Notes: generated by a model not told the origin, from the sequence alone. DNA of 64,000 nt from Natronorubrum daqingense (GCF_001971705.1 NZ_CP019327.1:372001-436000), one strand, 5' to 3'; shown: positions 26,029 to 35,443, counted from the first letter of the stretch. Numbers and translations: made by a program.

Positions 26029-26295
26029 GGCGGCGAGTTGGCTCTTCTCCAGACCCAACCGTCTCCCCTCAGACGGGCTGAGTCGACTCGGGGGGTGTCA
26101 GTCGGGCGACAGGGTCGATCTGCTCTGCACGAACGAACGTGGCCACCTCACGCACGCGCGACGCACTCGAGCGTGCGCCACCGCACGCACACCCGCGCTA
26201 TCGCTCGGTTTTCGGCGAAAGGGTTATCAAATTCTCAGTCGTAGCGCTCGTCAATGCAGATCACTCGTCACCACATTCTGGGAGTGACCGTTCAC

Positions 26296-26305
26296 GGAGG
26301 TGATC
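26296..26305 (+). promoter_or_regulatory. strong Shine-Dalgarno sequence for topA
   Basis: GGAGGTGATC is a full complement of the archaeal 16S rRNA 3' end and lies 4 bases before the GTG start. It fixes the choice of a GTG start at 26310. Most genes here lack any such site, so it stands out. Confidence 0.85.
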
Positions 26306-26309
26306 CCTC

Positions 26310-28799
26310 GTGGAATTAATCATCACCGAGAAGAACAACGCCGCGAGACGGATCGCCGATATTCTGAGCGGTGGCACGTACGACTCGACTCGGACCAAGG
26401 GCGTCAACGTCTACGAGTGGGGTGGCAAACGCTGCGTCGGGCTCTCGGGGCACGTCGTCGGCGTCGACTTCCCCGCCGAGTACTCCGACTGGCGGGACGT
26501 CGAACCCGTCGAATTGATCGACGCGGACGTCGAGAAGACGGCGACGAAAGAGAATATCGTTGCGACGCTTCGCATCCTCTCTCGGAAGGCGGAACGAGTG
26601 ACGATCGCGACGGACTACGACCGCGAAGGGGAACTGATCGGGAAGGAAGCCTACGACATCGTCCGCAACGTGGACGACGACGTCCCGATTCAGCGAGTTC
26701 GGTTCTCCTCGATCACCGAAAACGAGGTTACGAGCGCGTTCGACGAACCGGACGAACTCGACTTCGACCTCGCGGCCGCCGGCGAAGCCCGACAGATCAT
26801 CGACCTCATCTGGGGTGCCGCGCTGACCCGCTTTCTCTCACTGTCCTCGGGCCAACTCGGGAACGACTTCATCTCCGTCGGACGCGTCCAGTCACCGACG
26901 CTCAAGTTGATCGTCGACCGCGAGCGCGAGATCGAAGCCTTCGATCCGGAGACCTACTGGGAACTGTTTGCCGACCTCGAGAAGGACGGCGAGGCCACGT
27001 TCGACGCCCAGTACTTCTACCGCGACGAAGACGACAACGAAGCCGAGCGCGTCTGGGAGGAAGCCGTCGCGAGCGAGGTCTTCGAGACCCTCAGCGAGCG
27101 CGACAGCGCGACGGTCGTCGACGTCAACCGGCGAACGCGGACGGACACCCCCCCGACGCCGTTCAACACGACCCAGTTCATCCGCGCGGCGAGCGCGATC
27201 GGCTACTCGGCCAAGCGGGCGATGTCGATCGCCGAGGACCTCTACACCGCGGGCTACATCACCTACCCCCGGACGGACAACACCGTCTACCCCGACGACT
27301 TAGACCCCGAGGAACTGCTCGACGACTTCGTCGGCCACCCGACGCTCGGCGAGTCGGCCGAATCGCTGCTCGAGTCGGACGACGACATCGTCCCCACTGA
27401 GGGTGACGAGGAGACGACCGACCACCCGCCAATCCATCCGACGGGTGAGATTCCCTCCCGCGGCGGCGACGTGAGCGACGACGAGTGGGAGATCTTCGAA
27501 CTCGTCGTTCGTCGGTTCTACGCGACGGTCGCCGAAGCAGCCATCTGGGAGCACCTCAAGGTCGTTACCGAGGTCGACGACTACCGCATGAAGTCCAACG
27601 GGAAACGCCTCGTCGAAGCGGGCTACCACGACGTCTACCCGTACTTCAACACCAGTGAGAACTTCGTCCCGAACGTCGACGAGGGCGAAGAACTCGCGCT
27701 GGTCGACGTCGACCTCGAGGAGAAAGAGACCCAGCCACCACGTCGATACGGCCAGTCCCGGCTCATCGAGACGATGGAATCGCTGGGGATCGGGACGAAG
27801 TCGACTCGCCACGACATCCTCGAGAAACTCTACGACCGGGGCTACGTCGAGAGCGATCCGCCGCGGCCGACCCGGCTGGCGATGGCCGTCGTCACGGCTG
27901 CGGAGGACTACGCCGACCGCGTCGTCAGCGAGGACATGACAGCCCAACTCGAGGCGGACATGGACGCCATCGCGAACGGCGATGCTACCCTGGACGACGT
28001 CACCGACGAGTCCCGCGAGATGTTAGAGGAGATCTTCGCGAACCTCGCGGACTCGCGCGACGAAATCGGCGACCAGTTGCGCAAGTCGCTCAAGGACGAC
28101 AAACGGCTCGGCCCGTGTCCCGAGTGCGGCGAGGACCTGCTCGTTCGACGCAGTCGCCACGGCTCGTACTTCGTCGGCTGTGACGGCTATCCCGACTGTG
28201 AGAACACGCTGCCCCTGCCCTCGACGGGCAAACCGCTCATCCTCGAGAGCGAGTGTGAAGACCACGGTCTGAACGAGGTGAAGATGCTCGCGGGCCGCCA
28301 GACGTTCGTCCACGGGTGTCCGCTCTGTAAAGCCGAAGACGCCGGCGAAGGGCCGGTCCTCGGCGAGTGTCCGGAGTGTGGCAGCGACGAGGGAGGCGAA
28401 CTCGCCGTCAAAACGCTCCAGAGCGGCTCGAGGCTCGTCGGCTGTACGCGTTATCCCGACTGCGAGTACTCGCTGCCCCTGCCGCGTCGCGGCGACATCG
28501 AAGTCACCGACGAACGCTGCGAGGAGCACGACCTCCCCGAACTGCTCGTCCACAGCGGCGACGACCCCTGGGAGCTGGGTTGTCCGATCTGTAACTATCA
28601 GGAGTTTCAGGCCCGAGAGAGCGACAGCGGCTCCGACCTCGAGTCCCTCGAGGGCGTCGGCGCGAAGACGGTCGAAAAACTCGAGACCGCCGGGATCGAG
28701 AGCCTCGCGGATCTGACCGAGGCCGATCCCGATACGGTCGCCGAAGACGTCGACGGCGTCAGTGCCGATCGCGTTCGCTCTTGGCAGGCGAAAGCCTGA
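26310..28799 (+). CDS. topA: DNA topoisomerase I (type IA)
   Basis: 829 residues, GTG start. Toprim domain: MELIITEKNNAARRI with Glu7 and the metal motif DYDRE at 102-106. Active-site Tyr319 in ITYPRTDNTVYP. Domain continues through GIGTKSTRHDILEKL. The C terminus has Cys4 zinc fingers (CPECGEDLL..., CPLCKAED, CPECGSDEGG, CPICNYQEF) and finally a helix-hairpin-helix from about 755 (LEGVGAKTVEKLETAGIESL). It relaxes negative supercoils. Single gene; strong SD just upstream. Confidence 0.96.
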   Translation: MELIITEKNNAARRIADILSGGTYDSTRTKGVNVYEWGGKRCVGLSGHVVGVDFPAEYSDWRDVEPVELIDADVEKTATKENIVATLRILSRKAERVTIATDYDREGELIGKEAYDIVRNVDDDVPIQRVRFSSITENEVTSAFDEPDELDFDLAAAGEARQIIDLIWGAALTRFLSLSSGQLGNDFISVGRVQSPTLKLIVDREREIEAFDPETYWELFADLEKDGEATFDAQYFYRDEDDNEAERVWEEAVASEVFETLSERDSATVVDVNRRTRTDTPPTPFNTTQFIRAASAIGYSAKRAMSIAEDLYTAGYITYPRTDNTVYPDDLDPEELLDDFVGHPTLGESAESLLESDDDIVPTEGDEETTDHPPIHPTGEIPSRGGDVSDDEWEIFELVVRRFYATVAEAAIWEHLKVVTEVDDYRMKSNGKRLVEAGYHDVYPYFNTSENFVPNVDEGEELALVDVDLEEKETQPPRRYGQSRLIETMESLGIGTKSTRHDILEKLYDRGYVESDPPRPTRLAMAVVTAAEDYADRVVSEDMTAQLEADMDAIANGDATLDDVTDESREMLEEIFANLADSRDEIGDQLRKSLKDDKRLGPCPECGEDLLVRRSRHGSYFVGCDGYPDCENTLPLPSTGKPLILESECEDHGLNEVKMLAGRQTFVHGCPLCKAEDAGEGPVLGECPECGSDEGGELAVKTLQSGSRLVGCTRYPDCEYSLPLPRRGDIEVTDERCEEHDLPELLVHSGDDPWELGCPICNYQEFQARESDSGSDLESLEGVGAKTVEKLETAGIESLADLTEADPDTVAEDVDGVSADRVRSWQAKA

Positions 28800-28890
28800 G
28801 CACGCTCGCTCGTCGAAGCCGTCACTTCTTCCGGTTTACTATTCCCACAGTCGACTAATCATTACTGGAGAATGTTCCGAAACTATTATG

Positions 28891-28899
28891 ACATATTTT
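28891..28899 (+). promoter_or_regulatory. TATA-like element before small winged-helix gene
   Basis: ACATATTTT lies 22-30 bases before the ATG at 28921 and supports the short leaderless start. Confidence 0.45.
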
Positions 28900-28920
28900 G
28901 CCGTAGCATGGTGGCAGACG

Positions 28921-29139
28921 ATGACCAATTGCTCGAGTCGAGTGCTGTTAGGGATACTCGACGAGCGCGGGGCGGTCGAAACGACGGCGTTAGCGTCCGC
29001 CGTCGATGCCCACCCGATGACGGTGGCCACGAAGTGTCACGAACTGCAGGCGGCCGGCCACGTTCGGCAGGTTTCGGGCGGCGTGTATTCGATTACGGAC
29101 ACCGGAGAGAAACACCTCGCGGCGCTTTCTGAGCACTGA
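28921..29139 (+). CDS. small winged-helix DNA-binding protein
   Basis: 72 residues from the ATG at 28921, chosen because a TATA element lies about 25 bases upstream; an ATG at 28888 would add 11 residues. The sequence is one winged helix: RVLLGILDERGAVETTALA, then HPMTVATKCHELQAAGHV as recognition helix region, and the wing VSGGVYSITDTGEKHL. It is probably a small transcriptional regulator of the PhiH1-repressor/MarR-like kind common in haloarchaea. Target unknown. Confidence 0.7.
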   Translation: MTNCSSRVLLGILDERGAVETTALASAVDAHPMTVATKCHELQAAGHVRQVSGGVYSITDTGEKHLAALSEH

Positions 29140-29163
29140 TCGATACCGTCGTTACCTGGCTAT

Positions 29164-29757
29164 TTACGCGTCGAGATGGCTCGGTCGATAGATGAGTGCA
29201 ACGTCGTAATCGATATCCTCGAAGCCGATGATGTCGTCCTCCGAGAGGTCCTCTGCATCCCACTCTTCCATAAACTCCCGTGCGTCGTCTTCGTCTTCGA
29301 ACACGCGCGGATCGATCCCCATCGGGTCGTTTGCTTCGTCTTCGTCGGTAATTACGACGAAGTACGCCTCTGTGGCGTCGATGAGGTCACCCGTCTCGTG
29401 GTCGATCGTCCACGCGCCTTCGACGTCGGCGTCTGCGGAGTTATTGACGTGGTACGCCAGCATGCACCCCGGCGAATCGAAGGCCGCGCCCTGACCGTCG
29501 TCGTGTGCGATCTGACTCTGCAAATCGGGGTAGTCCGTCGGGGTCATCGAACAGACCGGACAGCTCTGGTCGTCGCTGAAGTCGACCGGTTCGTCACCCG
29601 GATGCTCCATGTTCGGTTCGAATTCGTCGTCTTCCTCGTCCTCATCGTCTTCCTCGTCGTCGCCACCGCTACAGCCCGCGAGTCCGACGAGTGCACTCGA
29701 GCCGAGCACGCCGAGGAGGTGTCGTCGGTCAAGTGATCGGCCGCCGTGGTCTGCCAT
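29164..29757 (-). CDS. NosL-family copper-binding lipoprotein
   Basis: 197 residues from the ATG at 29757. Tat-like DRRHLLGVLG signal and lipobox LAGC (Cys29), then a highly acidic linker. NosL domain: SCPVCSMTPTDYPDLQSQIA with the CxxCxM copper motif and FDSPGCMLAYH. NosL delivers Cu(I) to nitrous oxide reductase, but no nosZ, nosD, nosF or nosY is in the window, so this copy may serve another cuproprotein or general copper handling (inference). Confidence 0.85.
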   Translation of the reverse strand: MADHGGRSLDRRHLLGVLGSSALVGLAGCSGGDDEEDDEDEEDDEFEPNMEHPGDEPVDFSDDQSCPVCSMTPTDYPDLQSQIAHDDGQGAAFDSPGCMLAYHVNNSADADVEGAWTIDHETGDLIDATEAYFVVITDEDEANDPMGIDPRVFEDEDDAREFMEEWDAEDLSEDDIIGFEDIDYDVALIYRPSHLDA

Positions 29758-29854
29758 ACTCGAGGGTATCGGGCCGACCACCAAAACGGACGTGGTTCCG
29801 TCGTCGAACGATCGGTGGACCACTCCAGTCGGGTTTTCATCGAAAACACCCGTT

Positions 29855-30352
29855 TCACTCGAGAAGCGCCTTCGTCAGCCGATGGCGATACCGAAACGCG
29901 GCTTCGAATCCCACCCACGAGAACGGTGTTGCCGCGGCTACGAGTCGACCGATTCCGGGTGTCGTTCCGTACGGCAACTCGTACTCGACGCGGTCTCGGA
30001 CGACGGTCGCACTGCCGTCAGCGACGAACGTGTGGGTGTGCAACCAGCGCTCGAACGGCCCGTGGGCCATTCCGTCGCGAAACCGAGCGACGCCGTCGCC
30101 GCGCTTGCGGTCCACGATCACCGACGTCAGGTACTGGCGCGGCCCGATTCCGAACGGACGCATCGACAGCGAAATCTCGGTTCCGGCCTCGAGGACATCA
30201 ATTTCCGAGTTCCCGTCGGGGCCGATCCTTCCCTCGACGCGAAGCCCCGTCCAGTCGGGGGTGAGCGCCTCGAGCCCCTCGATTCGCGAGTGAAACTGCC
30301 AGACCTCCTCGAGCGGTGCGTCGACGGTCGTTTGCCGTTCGTACGTTGCCAC
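29855..30352 (-). CDS. SRPBCC-family protein
   Basis: 165 residues from a GTG at 30352 giving MATYERQTTVDAPLEEVWQF, the standard START/SRPBCC opening. A TATA-like box lies 25-32 bases upstream, which supports it over longer readings. The fold continues with ALTPDWTGLRVEG and ends in a helix with FRYRHRLTKALLE. Such proteins bind lipids or other hydrophobic ligands; the ligand here is unknown. It resembles ligand-binding proteins with a GMAHGPFERWLHTHTF motif common in cyclase-like groups. Confidence 0.8.
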   Translation of the reverse strand: MATYERQTTVDAPLEEVWQFHSRIEGLEALTPDWTGLRVEGRIGPDGNSEIDVLEAGTEISLSMRPFGIGPRQYLTSVIVDRKRGDGVARFRDGMAHGPFERWLHTHTFVADGSATVVRDRVEYELPYGTTPGIGRLVAAATPFSWVGFEAAFRYRHRLTKALLE

Positions 30353-30376
30353 GGGTGAGCCCACGAGTGCCGTGGT

Positions 30377-30384
30377 GAAAATAG
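30377..30384 (-). promoter_or_regulatory. TATA-like element for SRPBCC gene
   Basis: Minus strand CTATTTTC is 25-32 bases before the GTG start at 30352. Confidence 0.4.
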
Positions 30385-30460
30385 CGTGGCCGTCCTCAGT
30401 TTCGATCCAACGCGTCGCGCTCGATCGAGAGAACCGCAAGCAGAGACGGTCCGTGAACGA

Positions 30461-30889
30461 TTATTTGAGTCGCTCTTGAAGGAACGACGGGTGTGCCGCA
30501 GTGACGCCGTCGATCTCGAGGATATCGTCGGAGATGATCTCGCCGAGGGCGTCGCCGTCGGCGGCGCGCACCTCGGCCATCAGCATGTGATCGCCACTGG
30601 AACTGTAGAGGGCTTCGATCTGCTCGAGGGCCTTGAGCGCCTTCGTCGCCTCGACGTAGCGTTCGCTCGCGACGTCGATCCCCACCATCGCGATCGTCTT
30701 ACTCGAGAGCTTTTTGGGGTCGATGTCCGCGGAGTAGCCGACGATCACGCCCTCTTCCTCGAGTTGGTTGATGTACTTTCGGACCGTCGGCTTCGAAACG
30801 TCCGCCCGGGTGGCGATTTCGGCGTACGATGCCTGAGCATCCTCTTCGAGGACCTCGAGGATGCGATCTTCCGTCGCCTGTGTGCTCAT
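30461..30889 (-). CDS. Lrp/AsnC-family transcriptional regulator
   Basis: 142 residues from the ATG at 30889 (MSTQATEDRILEVLEEDAQ). N-terminal HTH about 5-60 (YAEIATRADVSKPTVRKYIN) and a C-terminal RAM/effector domain about 65-142 (TIAMVGIDVASERYVEATKA, GDHMLMAEVRA). It probably senses an amino acid and regulates metabolism genes. Promoter region AT-rich (about 30900-30930). It is a single gene. Confidence 0.9.
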   Translation of the reverse strand: MSTQATEDRILEVLEEDAQASYAEIATRADVSKPTVRKYINQLEEEGVIVGYSADIDPKKLSSKTIAMVGIDVASERYVEATKALKALEQIEALYSSSGDHMLMAEVRAADGDALGEIISDDILEIDGVTAAHPSFLQERLK

Positions 30890-31059
30890 AGGGTATCGTT
30901 TTGCTCGGACGGGAAAATATCTTTTGTATACGAAAACGTCGACTATCCTGACGGTATACGGGCTACTGGTCTTACCAGAAACAGATACTGTGCCCGATCG
31001 TCGGCGAGTCGGGACCGGGGCACTTATTCGCTCGTTGTCCCCAGACGTGACCACGGCGT

Positions 31060-31374
31060 ATGGTCGACTTCAACCTCGTAAGCGGGACGATCTGGCTGGT
31101 CTGTGGAATCGTGATCCTCGTCTTGGGATACATCATCGCCTTTCGGGGACGAGCCGATCTCCACGTCGACTACGACGAGTCCGTCGACCCGGCGTACGTC
31201 TCGCGGTGGGCCGGTGGGACCGCCTTGCTCATGGGCGTGCTCGTCGTGATCTATGCGGTTCATCAGCTGCTCTACGGCTACAATCCGGCTGCCTTCGGGG
31301 CACTCATCGTTACGCTCTTCGTCTTGAGCTACGCGACGAAGCGCTTCGCGCGCGGGTGGGGCTATCGCGGGTGA
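31060..31374 (+). CDS. small membrane protein with three helices
   Basis: 104 residues. Transmembrane helices at about 7-28 (SGTIWLVCGIVILVLGYII), about 50-70 (GGTALLMGVLVVIYAVHQLL) and about 75-92 (AAFGALIVTLFVLSYAT). The loop between helices 1 and 2 is acidic. No family assigned (DUF3784-like is possible). Single gene, ATG start at 31060. Confidence 0.7.
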   Translation: MVDFNLVSGTIWLVCGIVILVLGYIIAFRGRADLHVDYDESVDPAYVSRWAGGTALLMGVLVVIYAVHQLLYGYNPAAFGALIVTLFVLSYATKRFARGWGYRG

Positions 31375-31444
31375 GGGCCGTCGACGGAGCGTTTGATACG
31401 CCAGCCGGTACACTCAATACGACAGCCAAGAGACACGCACGAAA

Positions 31445-32191
31445 ATGCCACGAACCGATCGCGTATCGACGGTAGTGGTCGTGGTCGTCCTCGCGGTGAC
31501 GGTCGTCGGTGCCGGTTGTGTCTCCTTTTCTGGCTCCGATTCGCTGGAATCCGAATTTCCAGACGACGTCGAGTCGGCCGAGCCACCCGAGACGATGTCG
31601 GCGACGCTCGAGGTCGAAATTGAACTCGAGGGCGAGCGAGAGACGATCAGCGAACCCGTCTGGATAGCCGACGACGGAACGAGTCAAATCGGTGACCTCG
31701 ACGACGGAAGCGACTTCCTCAGAGTCGACGACGGCAATTCGGTCTGGTACTACGACGCGGAAAACGAGACATCGACCACCCGCGACTCGGACGCCACAGC
31801 ACACACCTACTTCTCGTTCGTCTACGACGAGCAGAGTCGCTACGTCGAGGAGTACGAGTTGACTGACGTCGAGGAGACGACGAGCGACGGATACGACGCG
31901 TTCCGCGCCGGCTTCGATCCGCCGTCGAACGAGACGATCGAACGCTCGATCGGCGTCGCCGTCGGAGACACGGAGTACATCCTCCCACTCGAGACCAGCG
32001 ACGTCGACGGCACGTACGCGGACAGCGTCGAACTCGTCACTGACGACGAGTACCACTTCCCACTCGAGTATCACGTCCAAGACGACGATCGATCGCTCGA
32101 GGTTTCGATCACCTACACGGACGTGACGTTCGACAAGGAACTCGCGGACGACCGGTTCACGTTCGAGCCAAATAACGCGACAACCGTGTAG
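31445..32191 (+). CDS. LolA/DUF2092-like lipoprotein
   Basis: 248 residues. Signal peptide with lipobox VGAGC, lipidated Cys25. The mature part resembles archaeal outer-membrane-lipoprotein-carrier-like folds: ETMSATLEVEIELEGERETI, SVWYYDAENETSTT, then paired beta strands and a C-terminal TYTDVTFDKELADDRFTFEP, which is the characteristic LolA-type ending. Probably a surface lipoprotein that binds a hydrophobic ligand. Role unknown. Confidence 0.72.
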   Translation: MPRTDRVSTVVVVVVLAVTVVGAGCVSFSGSDSLESEFPDDVESAEPPETMSATLEVEIELEGERETISEPVWIADDGTSQIGDLDDGSDFLRVDDGNSVWYYDAENETSTTRDSDATAHTYFSFVYDEQSRYVEEYELTDVEETTSDGYDAFRAGFDPPSNETIERSIGVAVGDTEYILPLETSDVDGTYADSVELVTDDEYHFPLEYHVQDDDRSLEVSITYTDVTFDKELADDRFTFEPNNATTV

Positions 32192-32232
32192 AACGAATGG
32201 AATCGCGGAACTGTCGGGTGATCGGGACGCTA

Positions 32233-32327
32233 CGGAAACCCGGGTCGCTATGGAAACCCGGGCCGCCACGGGAACTCGAGTCGTCGTCGACTCGAGTGTG
32301 GGTCGTTACGTGTGTCGCTACGTGTGT
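32233..32327. repeat. small direct repeats and a 10-bp hairpin between convergent genes
   Basis: Two 18-base near-copies of TA(C/T)GGAAACCCGGG(T/C)CGC occur at about 32231-32266. A perfect 10-bp inverted repeat ACTCGAGTCG...CGACTCGAGT (32274-32297, loop TCGT) follows. Two 12-base copies CG(T/C)TACGTGTGT (32304-32315 and 32316-32327) overlap the porB stop. The hairpin could end both convergent transcripts. Confidence 0.7.
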
Positions 32328-33253
32328 CGCTCGAGGAGGTCGTAGCTGCGCTCCCACTCGGCGTCGTCGTCGAAGTAGCGTTCGGCGAGTGGCTCGTCTG
32401 GCATCTCGCCGACGGCTTCCTTCTCTTGCGTGTAGGATGGCCGATCCTCGTCGACGTAGTAGCGACCGGTGAGGACGGTGCCCTCGTTGAGCACGTCCTC
32501 GGTTTCGTGCATCATCTCGGCGGCTTCGCGTCGGTCGGTGATGTCGAAGTCGTAGTCGTCGGACTCCTGGACGTCGATGTAGGGGACGTACTGACGAGCG
32601 TCCTTGTTCCACGTCGGACACTGCGTCAGGAAGTCGACGTGGGCGAAGCCGTCGTGTTCGATGGCCTCCTTGATGATCTCCTTGGCCTGGTTCGGGTTGA
32701 CGGCCGCCGTGCGGGCGATGTAGCTCGCACCGGCGTCCAGTGAGGTCGAGAGTGGACGCAGCGGCGTCTTCGCGCTTCCGGAGGGCTGGGTCTTCGACTT
32801 GTGACCCTTCGGACTCGTCGGTGAAGTCTGGCCCTTCGTCAGGCCGAAGATCTCGTTGTTGAAGACGATGTACGTCATGTCGTGGTTCTCTCGAGCCGTG
32901 TGGATCCAGTGGTTGCCGCCGATGCCGTACCCGTCACCGTCACCGCCAGCGGCGATGACCTCGAGTTCGGGGTTCGCGAGTTTCGCGGCGCGAGCCACGG
33001 GCAGCGAGCGGCCGTGGATCGTGTGGAAGCCGTACGTGTCGAGGTAGCTGTTCAGCTTGCCGGAACAGCCGATTCCGGTGACGGTCAGGACCTCCTCGGG
33101 AGTCTTCCCGACCTCGGGGAGGGCCTGTTTGAGCGACTTCAGGACGCCGAAGTCGCCACAGCCCGGACACCAGGTCGGCTGGGGTTCGACACCGGGGGTG
33201 AACTCGTCCCGGTCGATCTCTCGTTCTTCGCCGATTGCGTTGAATGCACTCAT
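32318..33253 (-). CDS. porB: 2-oxoacid:ferredoxin oxidoreductase beta subunit (probably pyruvate)
   Basis: 311 residues. It binds thiamine diphosphate: WCPGCGDFGVLKSLKQAL, then GDGDGYGIGGNHWIHTAREN and NNEIFGLTKGQTSPT. Together with the alpha subunit it oxidatively decarboxylates a 2-oxoacid to acyl-CoA, reducing ferredoxin. Lengths of 311 and 634 fit the haloarchaeal Por pair better than the shorter Kor pair, from memory, so pyruvate is the likelier substrate. Two bases separate it from the alpha gene. Confidence 0.85.
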   Translation of the reverse strand: MSAFNAIGEEREIDRDEFTPGVEPQPTWCPGCGDFGVLKSLKQALPEVGKTPEEVLTVTGIGCSGKLNSYLDTYGFHTIHGRSLPVARAAKLANPELEVIAAGGDGDGYGIGGNHWIHTARENHDMTYIVFNNEIFGLTKGQTSPTSPKGHKSKTQPSGSAKTPLRPLSTSLDAGASYIARTAAVNPNQAKEIIKEAIEHDGFAHVDFLTQCPTWNKDARQYVPYIDVQESDDYDFDITDRREAAEMMHETEDVLNEGTVLTGRYYVDEDRPSYTQEKEAVGEMPDEPLAERYFDDDAEWERSYDLLERHT

Positions 33254-33255
33254 GA

Positions 33256-35160
33256 TTAGTCACCTGCGACGGGTTCGATTCGCACCTGTGCTGTCGGTTC
33301 GCGGTCCTCGTCGGCGAGATTGACTTCGTAGCCCTCGACGATTTCGGCGGGCTCGAAGGGGTTCCCGTTGAACTTGAGCAGGCTGGTCATCTTGTCGCCG
33401 AAGCGACCGAGTTCCTTCTGAATCAAGCCGCGGAACTGGGCTGTCGCGTTCATCTCGACGACCATCGCCTCGTCGACGCTCTCCAAGAACTCGGTCACTT
33501 CCGTTTCCGCGAAGGGCATCATGTCGGAGACGCTGATCCCCTTTACGGAGTGGCCTTGTTCGTTCAAGCGACCGATGGCTTCTTCGACGGCACCCTGCGA
33601 GGAGCCCCACGTGATGATACCGTACTCCGCGTCTTCGTCGCCGAAGTACGTCTGCGTGGAGTCGCGCTCCTCGTCGAGTTCCTCGCGGATCTTCTCGAGT
33701 TTCTCGAGGCGACGTTCCATCTGGAAGACGCGGTTGTCCGGATCTTCGCTGATGTGGCCGACCGGGGAGTGTTCGTTCCCGGTCGCGAGGTAACGCCCGC
33801 CCTTCTGGCCGGGGATCGACCGCGAGACGACGCCGTCGGTCGCCTCGTTGTAATCGAAGCGCTTGAATTTTCCAGAAGCGTCGTGTGCGGCCTCCTTCAG
33901 TTCTTCTTCGGTCAGCGTCGAACCGAGGTCCGGCGAGACGTCTCGATCGAAGAACTCGACGTCGACGTTCTGGTTCTCGCCGGAGAGCTTCTGGTCGTAG
34001 ATGACGATCGTCGGGATCTGGTAATCCCAGGCGATGTCGAAGGCCAGTCGTGTCTGCTCGTAGGCCTCCTCGATGTTCCCCGGCGCGAAAACGACGCGCT
34101 GGGAGTCACCCTGACTCGTGTAGAGGACGTGCTCGAGGTCGGCCTGTTCGGGCTTCGTCGGCATTCCCGTCGAAGGGCCGGCTCGCATCGATTCGATGAG
34201 GACGACCGGCGTCTCGGTCATCTCAGCGAGGCCGAGTGGCTCGGACATCAGCGCGAAGCCACCGCCCGAGGAACCGGACATGGCTTTCACGCCGGCGTGG
34301 CTCGCACCGACCGCGAGCGCGGCCGCCGCGATCTCGTCTTCGACCTGTTCGGAGATACCGCCCATATCTGGGAAGTTCTGGCTGAGGATGGTGAACACGT
34401 CCGTCCACGGCGTCATCGGGTAGCCGGCGATGAAGCGACAGCCGGCGTCGATCGCGCCGTAGGCGATCGCGTTCGAGCCCGAGAGCAGCGCCTGTTCGGC
34501 GTCGTGTTCGCCCGTCGGGGCACGAAGCTCGTGCTCGAAGTCGTACTCCTCGTTGACGGTGTCGTAGGCCTCGTGGAGAATCTCGAGGTTCGCCTCGAGA
34601 ATGTCCCCACCCATGGCGTCTTCCATCAGGTCCTCGATGTGCTCGAGGTCCATGTCGAGCAACGCCGCGGTGACGCCGACGCCGGCAGTGTTTCGCATGA
34701 CCTCGCGGCCGTGTTCCTTGGCGAGGCCGCGGAGATCCATCGGGAAGACGTGCCAGTCGTTCTCCTCGGCGCGTTCCTCGAGGTCGACCTCCTCGATGTC
34801 TTCGTCGTCGACGAGCCCTTCGTCGTAGACGATGATGCCGCCCTCCCGGAGTTCGTCTAAGTTTTCCGAGAGCGGTTTGATCTCCTCGTTCCCGTAGTAG
34901 GCTTCTTCCTGTGGGTTTCGGGCGAACGAGTCGCCCAGCGCGAGCAGGAAGTTGTAGCCGTCCCCACGTGACTGTACCTCGCGTGCTGCAGCTCGGATCT
35001 CGACGTACGTGTGGCCGCCGCGAATTCGCGACGGATAGTGCCGATGGGTGAATACGTTGAGCCCCGAGCGCATCAGCGCCTTCGCAAAGTTCTGACTCGT
35101 CGAGTCGATCCCGTCACCGGAACCGCCTGCGATTCGCCAGATGAGTTCATCGTCGCTCAT
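33256..35160 (-). CDS. porA: 2-oxoacid:ferredoxin oxidoreductase alpha (gamma-alpha fusion) subunit
   Basis: 634 residues. The N-terminal gamma domain (about 1-190) starts IWRIAGGSGDGIDSTSQNFA. The alpha domain (about 210-634) has SGSNAIAYGAIDAGCRFIAG, YPMTPWTD and SGSSGGGFALMSEPLGLAEM. This is the fused gamma-alpha form usual in haloarchaea. It supplies the CoA and TPP-side surface for the PorB partner. First gene of the pair, with an AT-rich upstream region (35205-35330). The substrate call (pyruvate versus 2-oxoglutarate) rests on length only. Confidence 0.85.
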   Translation of the reverse strand: MSDDELIWRIAGGSGDGIDSTSQNFAKALMRSGLNVFTHRHYPSRIRGGHTYVEIRAAAREVQSRGDGYNFLLALGDSFARNPQEEAYYGNEEIKPLSENLDELREGGIIVYDEGLVDDEDIEEVDLEERAEENDWHVFPMDLRGLAKEHGREVMRNTAGVGVTAALLDMDLEHIEDLMEDAMGGDILEANLEILHEAYDTVNEEYDFEHELRAPTGEHDAEQALLSGSNAIAYGAIDAGCRFIAGYPMTPWTDVFTILSQNFPDMGGISEQVEDEIAAAALAVGASHAGVKAMSGSSGGGFALMSEPLGLAEMTETPVVLIESMRAGPSTGMPTKPEQADLEHVLYTSQGDSQRVVFAPGNIEEAYEQTRLAFDIAWDYQIPTIVIYDQKLSGENQNVDVEFFDRDVSPDLGSTLTEEELKEAAHDASGKFKRFDYNEATDGVVSRSIPGQKGGRYLATGNEHSPVGHISEDPDNRVFQMERRLEKLEKIREELDEERDSTQTYFGDEDAEYGIITWGSSQGAVEEAIGRLNEQGHSVKGISVSDMMPFAETEVTEFLESVDEAMVVEMNATAQFRGLIQKELGRFGDKMTSLLKFNGNPFEPAEIVEGYEVNLADEDREPTAQVRIEPVAGD

Positions 35161-35443
35161 AGTAAATCAGTGGCCGGTGGGCCAACCGTACGCAGAAATT
35201 TGCCCTACAAAACCTAAAGCCTTTGCTATAGATTATCATGCATCAATCGTGAAGAATGCACAACCACACACTATCGGAGATTATCGACCATTAACATTGG
35301 AGGAATTAGCTACAGTTGTGTGTGTTTGTGAATGATCGAACAGCGACTCGATACATCGTCGTCGCTAATTTTGCAATATCAGAAATAGCTATATGATTGG
35401 TTGACGGCTCGAGTCGCTGCCTCTTGCTCGCTCGAGGGTCTCC

